Shown piece after piece: positions 13,222 to 20,216 of a stretch of 24,041 nucleotides of DNA. Under the pieces are notes generated by a model that was given only the letters and a program-made list of their open reading frames with translations, ran no database searches and was not told the origin of the DNA. The translations under genes and the position numbers were made by a program. Numbering within the stretch: the stretch's first letter is position 1; every line of letters starts with the position of its first letter. Source of the stretch: a virus; IMG/VR virus record IMGVR_UViG_3300022934_002239, positions 1 through 24,041 of that record. One strand, 5' to 3'.

Positions 13222-13566
13222 ATAACTAACAAAGATTATACTTTGGTCGAAAACGATAGTGGAGAACTAGCAGACTTCTATGGTATCAGACTAAAGACTG
13301 GCAAATGGAAAAATGTAATCTTCGTTTATGGTAAAGTATCCGTAAAAGAAGATCAGACAAATGATACAGCAACATTATCATTTACATACACTATCCAAGA
13401 CCCAGTCGATCATGATATAGATAAACTGCAAAGTGATCCAGATTTTAATAACTACCTAGGTGCTTTGTTACAACATATTATTTCAGAAAACCTAGAGAAC
13501 AAAGAGGCACAAATTGGATTTAAAACATCAACTACCGACACACATACTGAGCAACTTACTGAATAA
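13210..13566 (+). CDS. Conserved hypothetical protein between uvsX and gp41
   Basis: A 118-aa protein, mainly beta-strand by pattern (WKNVIFVYGKVSVKED, ATLSFTYTIQD), ending in a helical segment with NNYLGALLQHI. Small proteins with this shape occur between uvsX and the helicase in other T4-like marine phages, from memory; no function is known to me. AGGAG (13201-13205) precedes the ATG. Its last 53 bases overlap the helicase reading frame. Only transcripts from the 11831 promoter can express it, because the 13193 promoter starts downstream of its ATG and it has no internal Met. Confidence 0.75.
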   Translation: MEYNITNKDYTLVENDSGELADFYGIRLKTGKWKNVIFVYGKVSVKEDQTNDTATLSFTYTIQDPVDHDIDKLQSDPDFNNYLGALLQHIISENLENKEAQIGFKTSTTDTHTEQLTE

Positions 13567-14905
13567 CGAGAGTTATTGCAGAAGAGTTATTCCGTATATC
13601 AAACCCGAATATTTCGAGGGTGAGCATCGTACAGTATTTAATCTAGTTGCACAGTTTGTTGGCAAACACAATAAACTACCAACAGCAAGTATCTTAGAAC
13701 TAGAACTTAGAAAGCTCGATGCACATGATGATTTATTAAATAATGCATCACAGTTGGTAAAAGTATTACAAGCAGAAGAAATAATTGATACAGATTATCT
13801 TATTAAAGAAAGTGAAAAGTGGTGTAGAGATAGAGCAGTATATTTGGCAATTATGGATTCCATTGGTATCATTGATGGAAAGGATAAAAATAGAACAGAC
13901 GGCGCTATTCCAGAAATACTATCAGATGCTCTAGGTGTTTCATTTGATCAAGCCATTGGTCATGATTATATTGATAATTCAGATGAACGATTTGATTTCT
14001 ATAATACGAAAGAAGATAGGACTCCATTTGATTTAGATTATTTTAATAAGATCACTAAAGGCGGCTTACCTAATAAAACACTGAACATTGCTTTGGCAGG
14101 AACAGGTGTAGGTAAGTCCCTCTTTATGTGTCATTGTGCTGCATCAGTATTACAACAAGGTAAGAATGTGCTGTATGTAACAATGGAAATGGCAGAAGAA
14201 AGAATTGCAGAACGTATCGATGCCAATCTAATGGACTTACCAATAGAACAACTCGCAAGAATTAATAAATCAACATTCGATAGTAAAATACAAAAGATCG
14301 CACAGGCATCTATAGGGAAACTTATTATTAAAGAATATCCCACAGGTGCCGCTCATACGGGTCATTTTAGGGCATTACTTAATGAACTAAAGATGAAAAA
14401 GAACTTCCGTCCGGATATGATATATATAGATTATCTTAATATATGTGCGTCTAGCCGTATGAAAGGGCTGGGTGGAAGTATAAATAGTTATTCTTACATC
14501 AAGGCAATTGCAGAAGAACTGCGTGGTCTTGCTGTAGAATTTAATGTTCCGATAGTATCGGCAACTCAAACTACCAGATCAGGATTTGGTAATACAGATG
14601 TCGGACTTGAAGACACGTCAGAGTCATTCGGGCTTCCTGCCACGGCTGACCTTATGTTCGCTCTTATTTCAACAGAAGAGCTTGAGGACTTGGGCCAGAT
14701 TATGGTAAAACAATTGAAAAATCGTTATAACGATCCGACCAAATACAAGAGATTTGTTGTCGGTATAGATAGAAGTCGGATGAAACTTTTTGACGTAGAA
14801 GAAAGTGCACAACAGGACTTAGTCGCCGAGAGTGTGCCTGATAAACCAATAGCAACGTGGGGCGACAGAGAAACCAAAGACACGTTTGCTGAATTTAAAA
14901 TATAG
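13514..14905 (+). CDS. 41: Replicative DNA helicase (T4 gp41 / DnaB family)
   Basis: A 463-aa hexameric helicase, near T4 gp41 length (475). An N-terminal helical domain (about 1-150) is followed by a RecA-like motor: Walker A AGTGVGKS (195-202), E225 in YVTMEMAEERI, Walker B PDMIYIDYLN (300-309), VSATQTTRSG and GLPATADLMFAL. It unwinds DNA 5'-3' on the lagging strand and works with a primase. No ATG lies near the expected N-terminus. TTG 13514, with AGAGG just upstream, gives an N-terminus (LPTHILSNLLNNESYCRRVIPYIK region) that fits the family. It overlaps the previous gene by 53 bases in another frame. Confidence 0.94.
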   Translation: MDLKHQLPTHILSNLLNNESYCRRVIPYIKPEYFEGEHRTVFNLVAQFVGKHNKLPTASILELELRKLDAHDDLLNNASQLVKVLQAEEIIDTDYLIKESEKWCRDRAVYLAIMDSIGIIDGKDKNRTDGAIPEILSDALGVSFDQAIGHDYIDNSDERFDFYNTKEDRTPFDLDYFNKITKGGLPNKTLNIALAGTGVGKSLFMCHCAASVLQQGKNVLYVTMEMAEERIAERIDANLMDLPIEQLARINKSTFDSKIQKIAQASIGKLIIKEYPTGAAHTGHFRALLNELKMKKNFRPDMIYIDYLNICASSRMKGLGGSINSYSYIKAIAEELRGLAVEFNVPIVSATQTTRSGFGNTDVGLEDTSESFGLPATADLMFALISTEELEDLGQIMVKQLKNRYNDPTKYKRFVVGIDRSRMKLFDVEESAQQDLVAESVPDKPIATWGDRETKDTFAEFKI

Positions 14906-14915
14906 GAGAAAATAT

Positions 14916-15095
14916 ATGGATATGTTACTAAAAGCTAAAGACTGGGTCGTAGCAAGACTTGGTGAAAGAACATCTTGGGATGGACTAGCACTTATTGGAG
15001 CTTGTGGCGCAGTATTACTATTTGGCGGACTTGCCAAGTTACTAGCCTGGGTTGGATTACTTTGGGGTGTATACACATTGGTAAAGAGTGACTAA
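14916..15095 (+). CDS. Small two-helix membrane protein (59 aa)
   Basis: A 59-aa protein with an amphipathic, charged N-terminus (MDMLLKAKDWVVARLGERTS). Two hydrophobic segments follow, about residues 23-40 and 42-57, separated by one Lys, and a short KSD tail. A GGAG site sits 9-10 bases before ATG 14916, which I prefer to the upstream TTG. No family is recognised. Size and topology would fit a holin-like or membrane-anchoring peptide, but nothing proves that. It lies between gp41 and thyX in the same operon. Confidence 0.68.
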   Translation: MDMLLKAKDWVVARLGERTSWDGLALIGACGAVLLFGGLAKLLAWVGLLWGVYTLVKSD

Positions 15096-15101
15096 TAATA
15101 T

Positions 15102-15761
15102 ATGTTTGACGTGAAACTTATATCATATTCGCAACCACCTGCAGAGGTTGAGTTAAATCCCGATCTACTGCAGATGGTTGCCTATTCTGCTAGAGTCAGT
15201 AACCCTAGCAATCAACACAACGAAGAAACTTCCGAAAAACTTGTTAAGTATTTAATTAAACACAAACACTGGAGCCCATTAGAAATGGTAAGTGCTTGTT
15301 TAGAGATTAACTGCCCAAGAGATATCGCAAGACAAATTCTTCGACACAGGTCTTTCTCATTCCAAGAATTCAGCCAAAGATATGCTGATCCTACGGAAGA
15401 CCTTAATTTTGTCACAAGAGAAGCAAGATTACAAGATACTAAAAATAGGCAGAACTCTATAGAGATACCTATGGAAGATTCAATTAATTATGTATGGGAA
15501 TCATACCAAGAAGTAATTATTGAAAGATGTAAAAAGGCTTACGACTGGGCAATCAAAGCAGGAATTGCAAAAGAACAGGCCAGGGCTGTGTTACCCGAAG
15601 GTCTTACAATGTCACGTATGTATGTAAATGGAACTCTACGCTCTTGGATCCATTACATAGAATTAAGAAGTGCCAATGGTACTCAAAAAGAGCATATGGA
15701 TATCGCCAAAGCAGTTGGTGATGTAATCTATAAAATCTTTCCAGTGGACGATGTAGTATAA
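15102..15761 (+). CDS. thyX: Flavin-dependent thymidylate synthase ThyX
   Basis: A 219-aa enzyme that makes dTMP from dUMP using methylenetetrahydrofolate and reduced FAD. The ThyX signature RHRxxSxxxxSxR appears as RHRSFSFQEFSQRY at residues 81-94. SPLEMVSACLEI and the C-terminal SWIHYIELRSANGTQKEHMD also match the family. It forms a tetramer in known relatives. It would feed phage DNA synthesis. The ATG is 6 bases after the membrane peptide gene, with no strong Shine-Dalgarno. Five bases after its stop a tRNA gene begins. Confidence 0.96.
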   Translation: MFDVKLISYSQPPAEVELNPDLLQMVAYSARVSNPSNQHNEETSEKLVKYLIKHKHWSPLEMVSACLEINCPRDIARQILRHRSFSFQEFSQRYADPTEDLNFVTREARLQDTKNRQNSIEIPMEDSINYVWESYQEVIIERCKKAYDWAIKAGIAKEQARAVLPEGLTMSRMYVNGTLRSWIHYIELRSANGTQKEHMDIAKAVGDVIYKIFPVDDVV

Positions 15762-15766
15762 TACAT

Positions 15767-15842
15767 GGGGCTATAGCTCAGTAGGGAGAGCGACTGGTTT
15801 GCAACCAGTAGGTCGGGGGTTCGATTCCCTCTAGCTCCACCA
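15767..15842 (+). tRNA. tRNA-Ala (anticodon UGC)
   Basis: A complete 76-nt cloverleaf. The acceptor GGGGCTA pairs with TAGCTCC and contains the G3-U70 wobble pair that identifies tRNA-Ala. The D stem is GCTC/GAGC. The anticodon stem ACTGG/CCAGT encloses loop TTTGCAA with anticodon TGC at 15800-15802. The T stem is GGGGG/CCCTC with TTCGATT loop. CCA is encoded (15840-15842). It reads GCA and probably other Ala codons. It is transcribed with thyX and followed by a terminator. Confidence 0.97.
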
Positions 15843-15849
15843 TTATTGC

Positions 15850-15870
15850 GAAAAAAGTACCACTTTTTTC
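15850..15870 (+). terminator. Terminator hairpin after tRNA-Ala
   Basis: A perfect 9-bp inverted repeat, GAAAAAAGT (15850-15858) with ACTTTTTTC (15862-15870), closes an ACC loop. The T-run is part of the 3' arm. It ends the bS21-to-tRNA operon 10 bases before the next -35 box and may also help 3' processing of the tRNA. Confidence 0.7.
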
Positions 15871-15880
15871 AGCAAAACAC

Positions 15881-15910
15881 TTTACAAGCCTCTCCTTTTT
15901 GTAGTATAAT
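15881..15910 (+). promoter_or_regulatory. Sigma-70-like phage promoter
   Basis: TTTACA (15881-15886) and TATAAT (15905-15910) with an 18-bp spacer, one longer than the other copies. It has the AAAACAC upstream flank and TTGTAG before the -10 box. It drives the 105-aa gene. Confidence 0.83.
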
Positions 15911-15935
15911 TATATTATAAATTAAAAGGAGAACG

Positions 15936-16253
15936 ATGAAAGATAAAAACCCATTTAACAGTAACTATCCATCAGTAGATAGATTTTCAGATTACGGCGT
16001 CAGGATTGGAGATGCAGTAGAGTATAGAATACCTGGTTCAAGTGATTACACTAGAGGCTATATTTCAGAATTACGTGAAGATAGAATCAACGTAAGAACA
16101 TATACAAACGGACAATTTGAAACAGAAGCTAGATTACCTAAAAGTTTATTTGATGAGTTTAAATTGGAAATCTTTGATGATAACAGAGGATGTGATAATT
16201 CAGCAATTGGACTATCAGGATGCTATGAACCATGGAGAAGAATGTGGCATTAA
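15936..16253 (+). CDS. Hypothetical protein (105 aa), possible SH3/KOW-like barrel
   Basis: A 105-aa protein with a strong AAGGAG site. Residues 20-80 alternate short strands and turns: VRIGDAVEYRIPGSSDYTRG, then ISELREDRINVRTY. The GDxVEY opening and regular strands resemble small SH3- or KOW-like barrels that often bind nucleic acid or protein, but the match is weak. The C-terminus has two cysteines and a Trp-rich end (CYEPWRRMWH). It stands alone between two promoters, with a repeat array beginning at its stop codon, so it may be separately regulated. Function unknown. Confidence 0.65.
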   Translation: MKDKNPFNSNYPSVDRFSDYGVRIGDAVEYRIPGSSDYTRGYISELREDRINVRTYTNGQFETEARLPKSLFDEFKLEIFDDNRGCDNSAIGLSGCYEPWRRMWH

Positions 16254-16300
16254 TTGTTACATTTATGTTACAATCGTGTAACAATTGTGTAAATTTTTTT
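16252..16300 (+). repeat. Overlapping inverted repeats of TGTTACA with T-run
   Basis: Two TGTTACA boxes (16255-16261 with one T offset, and 16266-16272) face TGTAACA (16277-16283) and a partial TGTAAA (16288-16293). AATTGTTACA (16252-16261) pairs perfectly with TGTAACAATT (16277-16286). Alternatively the inner TGTTACA pairs with the same arm around an ATCG loop. Seven T residues follow at 16294-16300. It could be a terminator with alternative folds or an operator array. Confidence 0.55.
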
Positions 16301-16309
16301 AAAAAACAC

Positions 16310-16338
16310 TTTACAAGCCATGCAAAACCAGTTATAAT
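16310..16338 (+). promoter_or_regulatory. Sigma-70-like phage promoter for the ligase operon
   Basis: TTTACA (16310-16315), a 17-bp spacer and TATAAT (16333-16338). It keeps the AACAC flank before the -35 box but lacks TGTAG, having CCAGT before the -10 box. Confidence 0.8.
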
Positions 16339-16369
16339 AGTAGAGTAAATTAAATAAATGGAGTAAATT

Positions 16370-16666
16370 ATGAAATTATCATTTGAAGATCAAGTTATTC
16401 AAGACACTCATACAGAAGTAGCCGCACTATCAGATAGGCAAGTTCTACAAATTCTACACGAAACATTTAATGATCCTAGTCCATTATCTGGAGAAGATGC
16501 AAACAGGGCAGATGCATGGATGGCTACTAGAAGGGCCGATCTTAAACAACACCTTTACAATATCTATATGAATGGTATTCCAAATTTAGATTACGACCTT
16601 TGCAGTTGTGGTTCTCTTTTGGAACTGTGCCCAGATTCATATGAGCATATGACACACGGATATTAA
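16370..16666 (+). CDS. Hypothetical protein (98 aa)
   Basis: A 98-aa, acidic and mostly helical protein. Residues 1-65 read as helices (QVLQILHETFND, NRADAWMATRRADLKQHLYN). The C-terminus has a Cys cluster, LCSCGSLLELC, which could bind a metal, although only three Cys and a nearby His are seen. GGAG precedes the ATG. It is the first gene after the 16310 promoter and is followed by a 68-aa gene after one base. No family is recognised. Confidence 0.65.
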   Translation: MKLSFEDQVIQDTHTEVAALSDRQVLQILHETFNDPSPLSGEDANRADAWMATRRADLKQHLYNIYMNGIPNLDYDLCSCGSLLELCPDSYEHMTHGY

Positions 16667-16667
16667 T

Positions 16668-16874
16668 ATGAGAGCTTTTAAAGAAATAACAAAATGGCCA
16701 GATGGAACTCTTAATCACACTTATATCCTTAACGACCACGGCCATTTAGTTGGTTATAGAAATACAGTAACCAAAGAATACAAACAATTTAAAACTCCGA
16801 TGAAACAGTTTTCAAAAAGTCACAGAAAATTCATCGAGTTAAAACCAGTAGAAAAATATATGGAGACAGCATGA
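16668..16874 (+). CDS. Hypothetical protein (68 aa)
   Basis: A 68-aa basic protein. The first 30 residues look like a small beta hairpin (TLNHTYILNDHGHLVGYRN), followed by Lys-rich stretches (KEYKQFKTPMKQFSKSHRKF). It has no membrane segment. It starts one base after the previous stop, and its TGA overlaps the DNA ligase ATG, so all three genes are translated together. It could bind nucleic acid because of its charge, but this is only a suggestion. Confidence 0.65.
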   Translation: MRAFKEITKWPDGTLNHTYILNDHGHLVGYRNTVTKEYKQFKTPMKQFSKSHRKFIELKPVEKYMETA

Positions 16875-18136
16875 AACCTTGGGAAGTAATTAAACACCTC
16901 GAAACTAACAACTCTAGGCTATTTAAAGAAGAGGTTGTTTCCCAACATATTGCAGATAAAGAATTCCAAACTGGAGTAAAGTTGGCCCTTAACCCATACG
17001 ACACGTTCGGCGTTAAATTGATAGATACTTCTAAGAAGGACGGGCCGGGGTTAGGGGCCAACGAATTTATGTCATTAGTACTATCACTTTCTTGTAGATG
17101 CCTTACAGGTAATGCCGCGAAAGATAAGATAGAAGAGTTAATGAATAAAGCCACAATGGACGAGTGGAACTATTGGTATCGCAGAATCCTTCTTAAAGAT
17201 TTAAAATGTGGTGTATCAGAAAAGACAATTAATAAAGTCGGTAAGGCAATTGGCTTTGAGATTCCGAGATTCAATTGCATGTTGGCCACAAATGGTGAAA
17301 ACAATAAACACATGAAAGGTGAATGTCTTATCGAGTACAAGTATGATGGGGTAAGAGCCATTACCATAGTTAGTAATGGTAAGGCCACTATCTATTCTAG
17401 GAATGGTAAAGTATATTCCAACTTTCCTCATATCGAAGAAGCCTTGAGTCAGCCAGAGTACGAGGGCATGGTATTTGATGGCGAGATAATGAGTGAGAAC
17501 TTTACAAGTTTAATGAAGCAAGTTCACAGAAAAGAAGGTGCCCAAACACAAGATGCATTCCTTGCATTGTTTGATATGATTACACTAGAAGAGTTCAATA
17601 AAGGACTTTCAAATGATGGCTGTTATGATAGAAAACTAATTATGGAAGAACAGTTATCAGATTTACCTGAGTGTATTAAGTTGGTAGATTATGAAGTTGT
17701 AGACTTAGAACAAGAGGCTGATGTATTTAAACAGATAAATAAAGATGCCATAGAAAATGGCTATGAAGGAATTATGGTAAAACCAGTAGATGGTTTATAT
17801 GAATGTAAAAGAAGTAATGCTTGGTTTAAGATCAAGCCATATATTGAAGTTACCCTTACAGTAGAAAGTATAGAAGAGGGTCAAGGAAAATTCGAAGGAA
17901 CAACAGGTGCACTAGTATGTGCAGGACACGATGAAGGCGTTGATATTAAAGTCAATGTTGGTGGTGGTCTTACCGACACTATTAGAGATAGTATTTGGAA
18001 AGATCAGAATGCTGTATTAGGCCAGTTAGTAGAGATTAGAGCAGACTCTATATCTCAAAACCAGGACGGGACTTATTCATTAAGATTCCCGAGATTTAAA
18101 ACTTTTAGAGGATTCGTCCCAGGAGAAAAATTATGA
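16871..18136 (+). CDS. 30: ATP-dependent DNA ligase (T4 gp30-like)
   Basis: A 421-aa ligase, slightly shorter than T4 gp30 (487). The N-terminal helical DNA-binding region (about 1-145) is followed by the nucleotidyltransferase domain: motif I EYKYDGVR with adenylated K157, motif III VFDGEI (201-206), LFDMIT, motif IV EGIMVK (299-304) and motif V WFKIKP (318-323). An OB-fold domain completes it, ending RFPRFKTFRGFVPGEKL. It seals nicks using ATP, joining Okazaki fragments and repair ends. The ATG overlaps the upstream stop (ATGA), and its own stop overlaps the next ATG. Confidence 0.96.
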   Translation: MKPWEVIKHLETNNSRLFKEEVVSQHIADKEFQTGVKLALNPYDTFGVKLIDTSKKDGPGLGANEFMSLVLSLSCRCLTGNAAKDKIEELMNKATMDEWNYWYRRILLKDLKCGVSEKTINKVGKAIGFEIPRFNCMLATNGENNKHMKGECLIEYKYDGVRAITIVSNGKATIYSRNGKVYSNFPHIEEALSQPEYEGMVFDGEIMSENFTSLMKQVHRKEGAQTQDAFLALFDMITLEEFNKGLSNDGCYDRKLIMEEQLSDLPECIKLVDYEVVDLEQEADVFKQINKDAIENGYEGIMVKPVDGLYECKRSNAWFKIKPYIEVTLTVESIEEGQGKFEGTTGALVCAGHDEGVDIKVNVGGGLTDTIRDSIWKDQNAVLGQLVEIRADSISQNQDGTYSLRFPRFKTFRGFVPGEKL

Positions 18137-18360
18137 GCAGTAAATACGTTTACAAAGGCATTGACAAAGAGTCAACTATAGTATGGAAACCAAAAGTCTA
18201 TGACGATCCATTCAAATTCGATTATGAAAGAACTAAGGCCAGAATTGAGGCCGCAGAAGAAGCAGGTTATACTGATGATGTAGAAACAATTAAGAAAAAC
18301 ATTAAAAGGGTAGTTGCAGATAACCCCGGCATGTTTGATGATTTCTTGGAGTTAGTATGA
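18133..18360 (+). CDS. Hypothetical protein (75 aa)
   Basis: A 75-aa charged protein, predicted mainly helical after residue 30 (YERTKARIEAAEEAGYTDDV, then IKKNIKRVVADNPGMFDDFL). It has no membrane segment, signal peptide or cysteine. ATGA overlaps at both ends tie it to the ligase upstream and the 56-aa ORF downstream. No family is recognised. Confidence 0.68.
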   Translation: MSSKYVYKGIDKESTIVWKPKVYDDPFKFDYERTKARIEAAEEAGYTDDVETIKKNIKRVVADNPGMFDDFLELV

Positions 18361-18527
18361 CAGAAGATACAATAGTGGGTAATGGCTGGAAAGTCTATGC
18401 CCACGAAAATAATAAACTTTTAGCAGAATATCTTTTTGCTGTTAAAGAAGAAGCAGAAAAATTTGAAGAAGATATGAAATCAAAAGGCTACGAAACTAAA
18501 TTACTGAGAGTTGAATGGACTATTTAA
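18357..18527 (+). CDS. Small hypothetical protein (56 aa)
   Basis: A 56-codon frame starting by ATGA overlap with the 75-aa gene and ending TAA. The product is acidic, with an amphipathic central helix (LLAEYLFAVKEEAEKFEEDM) between two short strands (GWKVYAHE and TKLLRVEWTI). It overlaps the next ORF by 13 bases. No family is recognised. The coupling and even composition support it as a real gene. Confidence 0.6.
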   Translation: MTEDTIVGNGWKVYAHENNKLLAEYLFAVKEEAEKFEEDMKSKGYETKLLRVEWTI

Positions 18528-18670
18528 TTTTTGGCCTAGTTATCTTAGGCGTAGGCTTTACATCATACAATTTAGGTATCAAAGATGGTGCTTCAAAGAC
18601 AGTTGAAAAACTAATCGACTTACAAATCATCAAACTAGATGGTAAAGGTAATCTAATATCTGGCAAGTAG
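18515..18670 (+). CDS. Small membrane protein (51 aa)
   Basis: A 51-codon frame starting at ATG 18515 inside the end of the 56-aa gene. Residues 3-20 (YLIFGLVILGVGFTSYNL) form one N-terminal membrane helix. A polar cytoplasmic or periplasmic tail follows, with KTVEKLIDLQIIKLDGKGNL, a segment reminiscent of small phage membrane proteins that end in a LDGKGN-type beta turn. It is the last gene of the ligase operon and is followed by late and common promoters. Confidence 0.6.
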   Translation: MDYLIFGLVILGVGFTSYNLGIKDGASKTVEKLIDLQIIKLDGKGNLISGK

Positions 18671-18682
18671 GTCTCCTAATAT

Positions 18683-18690
18683 TATAAATA
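18683..18690 (+). promoter_or_regulatory. T4-type late promoter upstream of the 18756 gene
   Basis: An exact TATAAATA in the intergenic gap, 66 bases before the ATG at 18756. By T4 geometry transcription would start near 18696. It lies 13 bases upstream of a second, sigma-70-like promoter, so the downstream genes may be expressed both early and late. Confidence 0.62.
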
Positions 18691-18703
18691 GTTATATCGA
18701 AAC

Positions 18704-18732
18704 TTTACAAAGCGTTGGTTTTGTAGTATAAT
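18704..18732 (+). promoter_or_regulatory. Sigma-70-like phage promoter for the 18756-24041 genes
   Basis: TTTACA (18704-18709), a 17-bp spacer and TATAAT (18727-18732) with TTGTAG before it. The start is expected near 18739, giving a short leader with GGAG before ATG 18756. Confidence 0.83.
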
Positions 18733-18755
18733 ATCTTTATATACACGGAGACAAT

Positions 18756-20216
18756 ATGATAAGATTTAAAAACAGTTTTATGACAGAAGAGCTAAGTGCT
18801 CTCTCAACTACTGACGATAATCTGAACGCAGTAAAGTTAGTACAAGCAATAGATGATGCAATTTCATCTATAGACACGGAAGTAGAATTAGACCTTAGAC
18901 AAGGCAAATCAAACTCTAAAAAGATCGGCATCTCTCAATTGATGGACGATAAATCCCGAAGAAAGTTTGCAGAACTTGCAAGAGAAGTAATAGACAAAGA
19001 CCCTAATTTAGAACTTATCAAAATTAGTGGTGCAAGAGCAGAAAAAGATTATTACTTTAAACATAAAGATATGGATAGAGCAGTTTATGTAAATGCCAGA
19101 CCAAAAGGTGGTCGTAGTGCACTTGGAGATGATCCTCATGAACTTATGACTGCTGCTCTTTGTCTTTTCCCTAAGAAACATAATATTACTAATTCAGATG
19201 AAATGGATGCATTAATTCAATTAGTAAGAGGGCAATTAAAGAAAGTAAAGGGATATAAAGATAGTCAGGTTGAATCATTAGTTGGTAGTTACCCTAACCT
19301 AGCCCAAGCAGTGTCTGCTGCTAATGTTATTATCGATGCAGGATATGGTAATGCTGATATGGTTTATCTTACAGGCCAATCTTGGGACGATGATGTAAAA
19401 CAATTTAAAATGTCCAAGTATGGGATGCAAGATTTTAACTCTTCCGACTTTATTATTAAAAAGGGTAATAGTTTCCTAGGTGTTTCTCTTAAAAAGAAAA
19501 AGAGAGTTACCGAAGAGGACCCAACACTCATCAATAAATCATTTACAAAGTTACTGAATGAACCTAAACTTAAAAAGTTAAAACAGGCAGTAGAAGATGA
19601 CGCAGGTAGATTTTATGTTCACGTAATCAACCTTGCTCAGAGATTAAGAAAAAGATATCCAAATGTGATGTCAGATGAATTATATGACGAGTTAAAAAAG
19701 AATCCAGCAACAGTAAAGAACTGGAAAAAATATATTAACAGAGTTCCTAATGATTTAATTAATAGGGTATTAAAAGGTAAAAGAACTTTATTCAGAATGA
19801 TGGGCGAGACAATTCTAAAGCAGTCCGAACTCTTCTCAAATATTCTAGTACAACTTATTTTTAAATCAGACCTAAAAGAACTTAAAAAAGTAAACTTTGA
19901 TTTTGCTCTAGTAACAGGTATCGGCGACTACGGACCACAGAAAGGTGTAGTTGTTGAAAAGGGAGAATATAAAGATATTGATACAGTATCAAGCAAACTA
20001 GATGATTTATTCTCACAGGGCAAACCTAACATGCAATACACTCCAGGAGCAAAACAAGCATTCGACCCTGGGTCAGGAGCAGCCAACTTGAAGTTTACTC
20101 TCTTCATTGGTAAAGTACCTATCTGTAATATTATACTCAGATATAAAGGTAACTTTTCTAGTGCTCCAAACTTTAATGCTACAATGACAAATGAATTTAA
20201 GGGGTTATACAAATGA
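18756..20216 (+). CDS. Large phage protein with possible PD-(D/E)XK nuclease-like core
   Basis: A 486-aa protein with no membrane segment. Residues 120-250 may form a restriction-endonuclease-like core: E129 in DDPHELMTAAL, then GNADMVYLTGQSW (198-210), SSDFII with D231, and GVSLKKK with S244-x-K246, giving a D-(x)n-S-x-K pattern. The C-terminal third is beta-rich and Gly/Ala-rich (FDPGSGAANLKFTLFIG). The N-terminus MIRFKNSFMTEE resembles a capsid-targeting peptide. I recall related proteins in marine T4-like phages annotated as hypothetical or structural. GGAG precedes the start. A head-packaged nuclease is one reading; a plain structural protein is the alternative. Confidence 0.8.
   Translation: MIRFKNSFMTEELSALSTTDDNLNAVKLVQAIDDAISSIDTEVELDLRQGKSNSKKIGISQLMDDKSRRKFAELAREVIDKDPNLELIKISGARAEKDYYFKHKDMDRAVYVNARPKGGRSALGDDPHELMTAALCLFPKKHNITNSDEMDALIQLVRGQLKKVKGYKDSQVESLVGSYPNLAQAVSAANVIIDAGYGNADMVYLTGQSWDDDVKQFKMSKYGMQDFNSSDFIIKKGNSFLGVSLKKKKRVTEEDPTLINKSFTKLLNEPKLKKLKQAVEDDAGRFYVHVINLAQRLRKRYPNVMSDELYDELKKNPATVKNWKKYINRVPNDLINRVLKGKRTLFRMMGETILKQSELFSNILVQLIFKSDLKELKKVNFDFALVTGIGDYGPQKGVVVEKGEYKDIDTVSSKLDDLFSQGKPNMQYTPGAKQAFDPGSGAANLKFTLFIGKVPICNIILRYKGNFSSAPNFNATMTNEFKGLYK

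Noticed and set aside
14479-14486. TATAAATA within the gp41 gene
   Set aside because: It lies inside coding sequence with no gene start just downstream. Probably chance in AT-rich DNA.
15752-15762. A -10-like TGTAGTATAAT at the end of thyX, just before the tRNA
   Set aside because: No -35 box is present at 16-18 bp, and initiation would fall inside the tRNA 5' end. It is the thyX coding end (DDVV stop).
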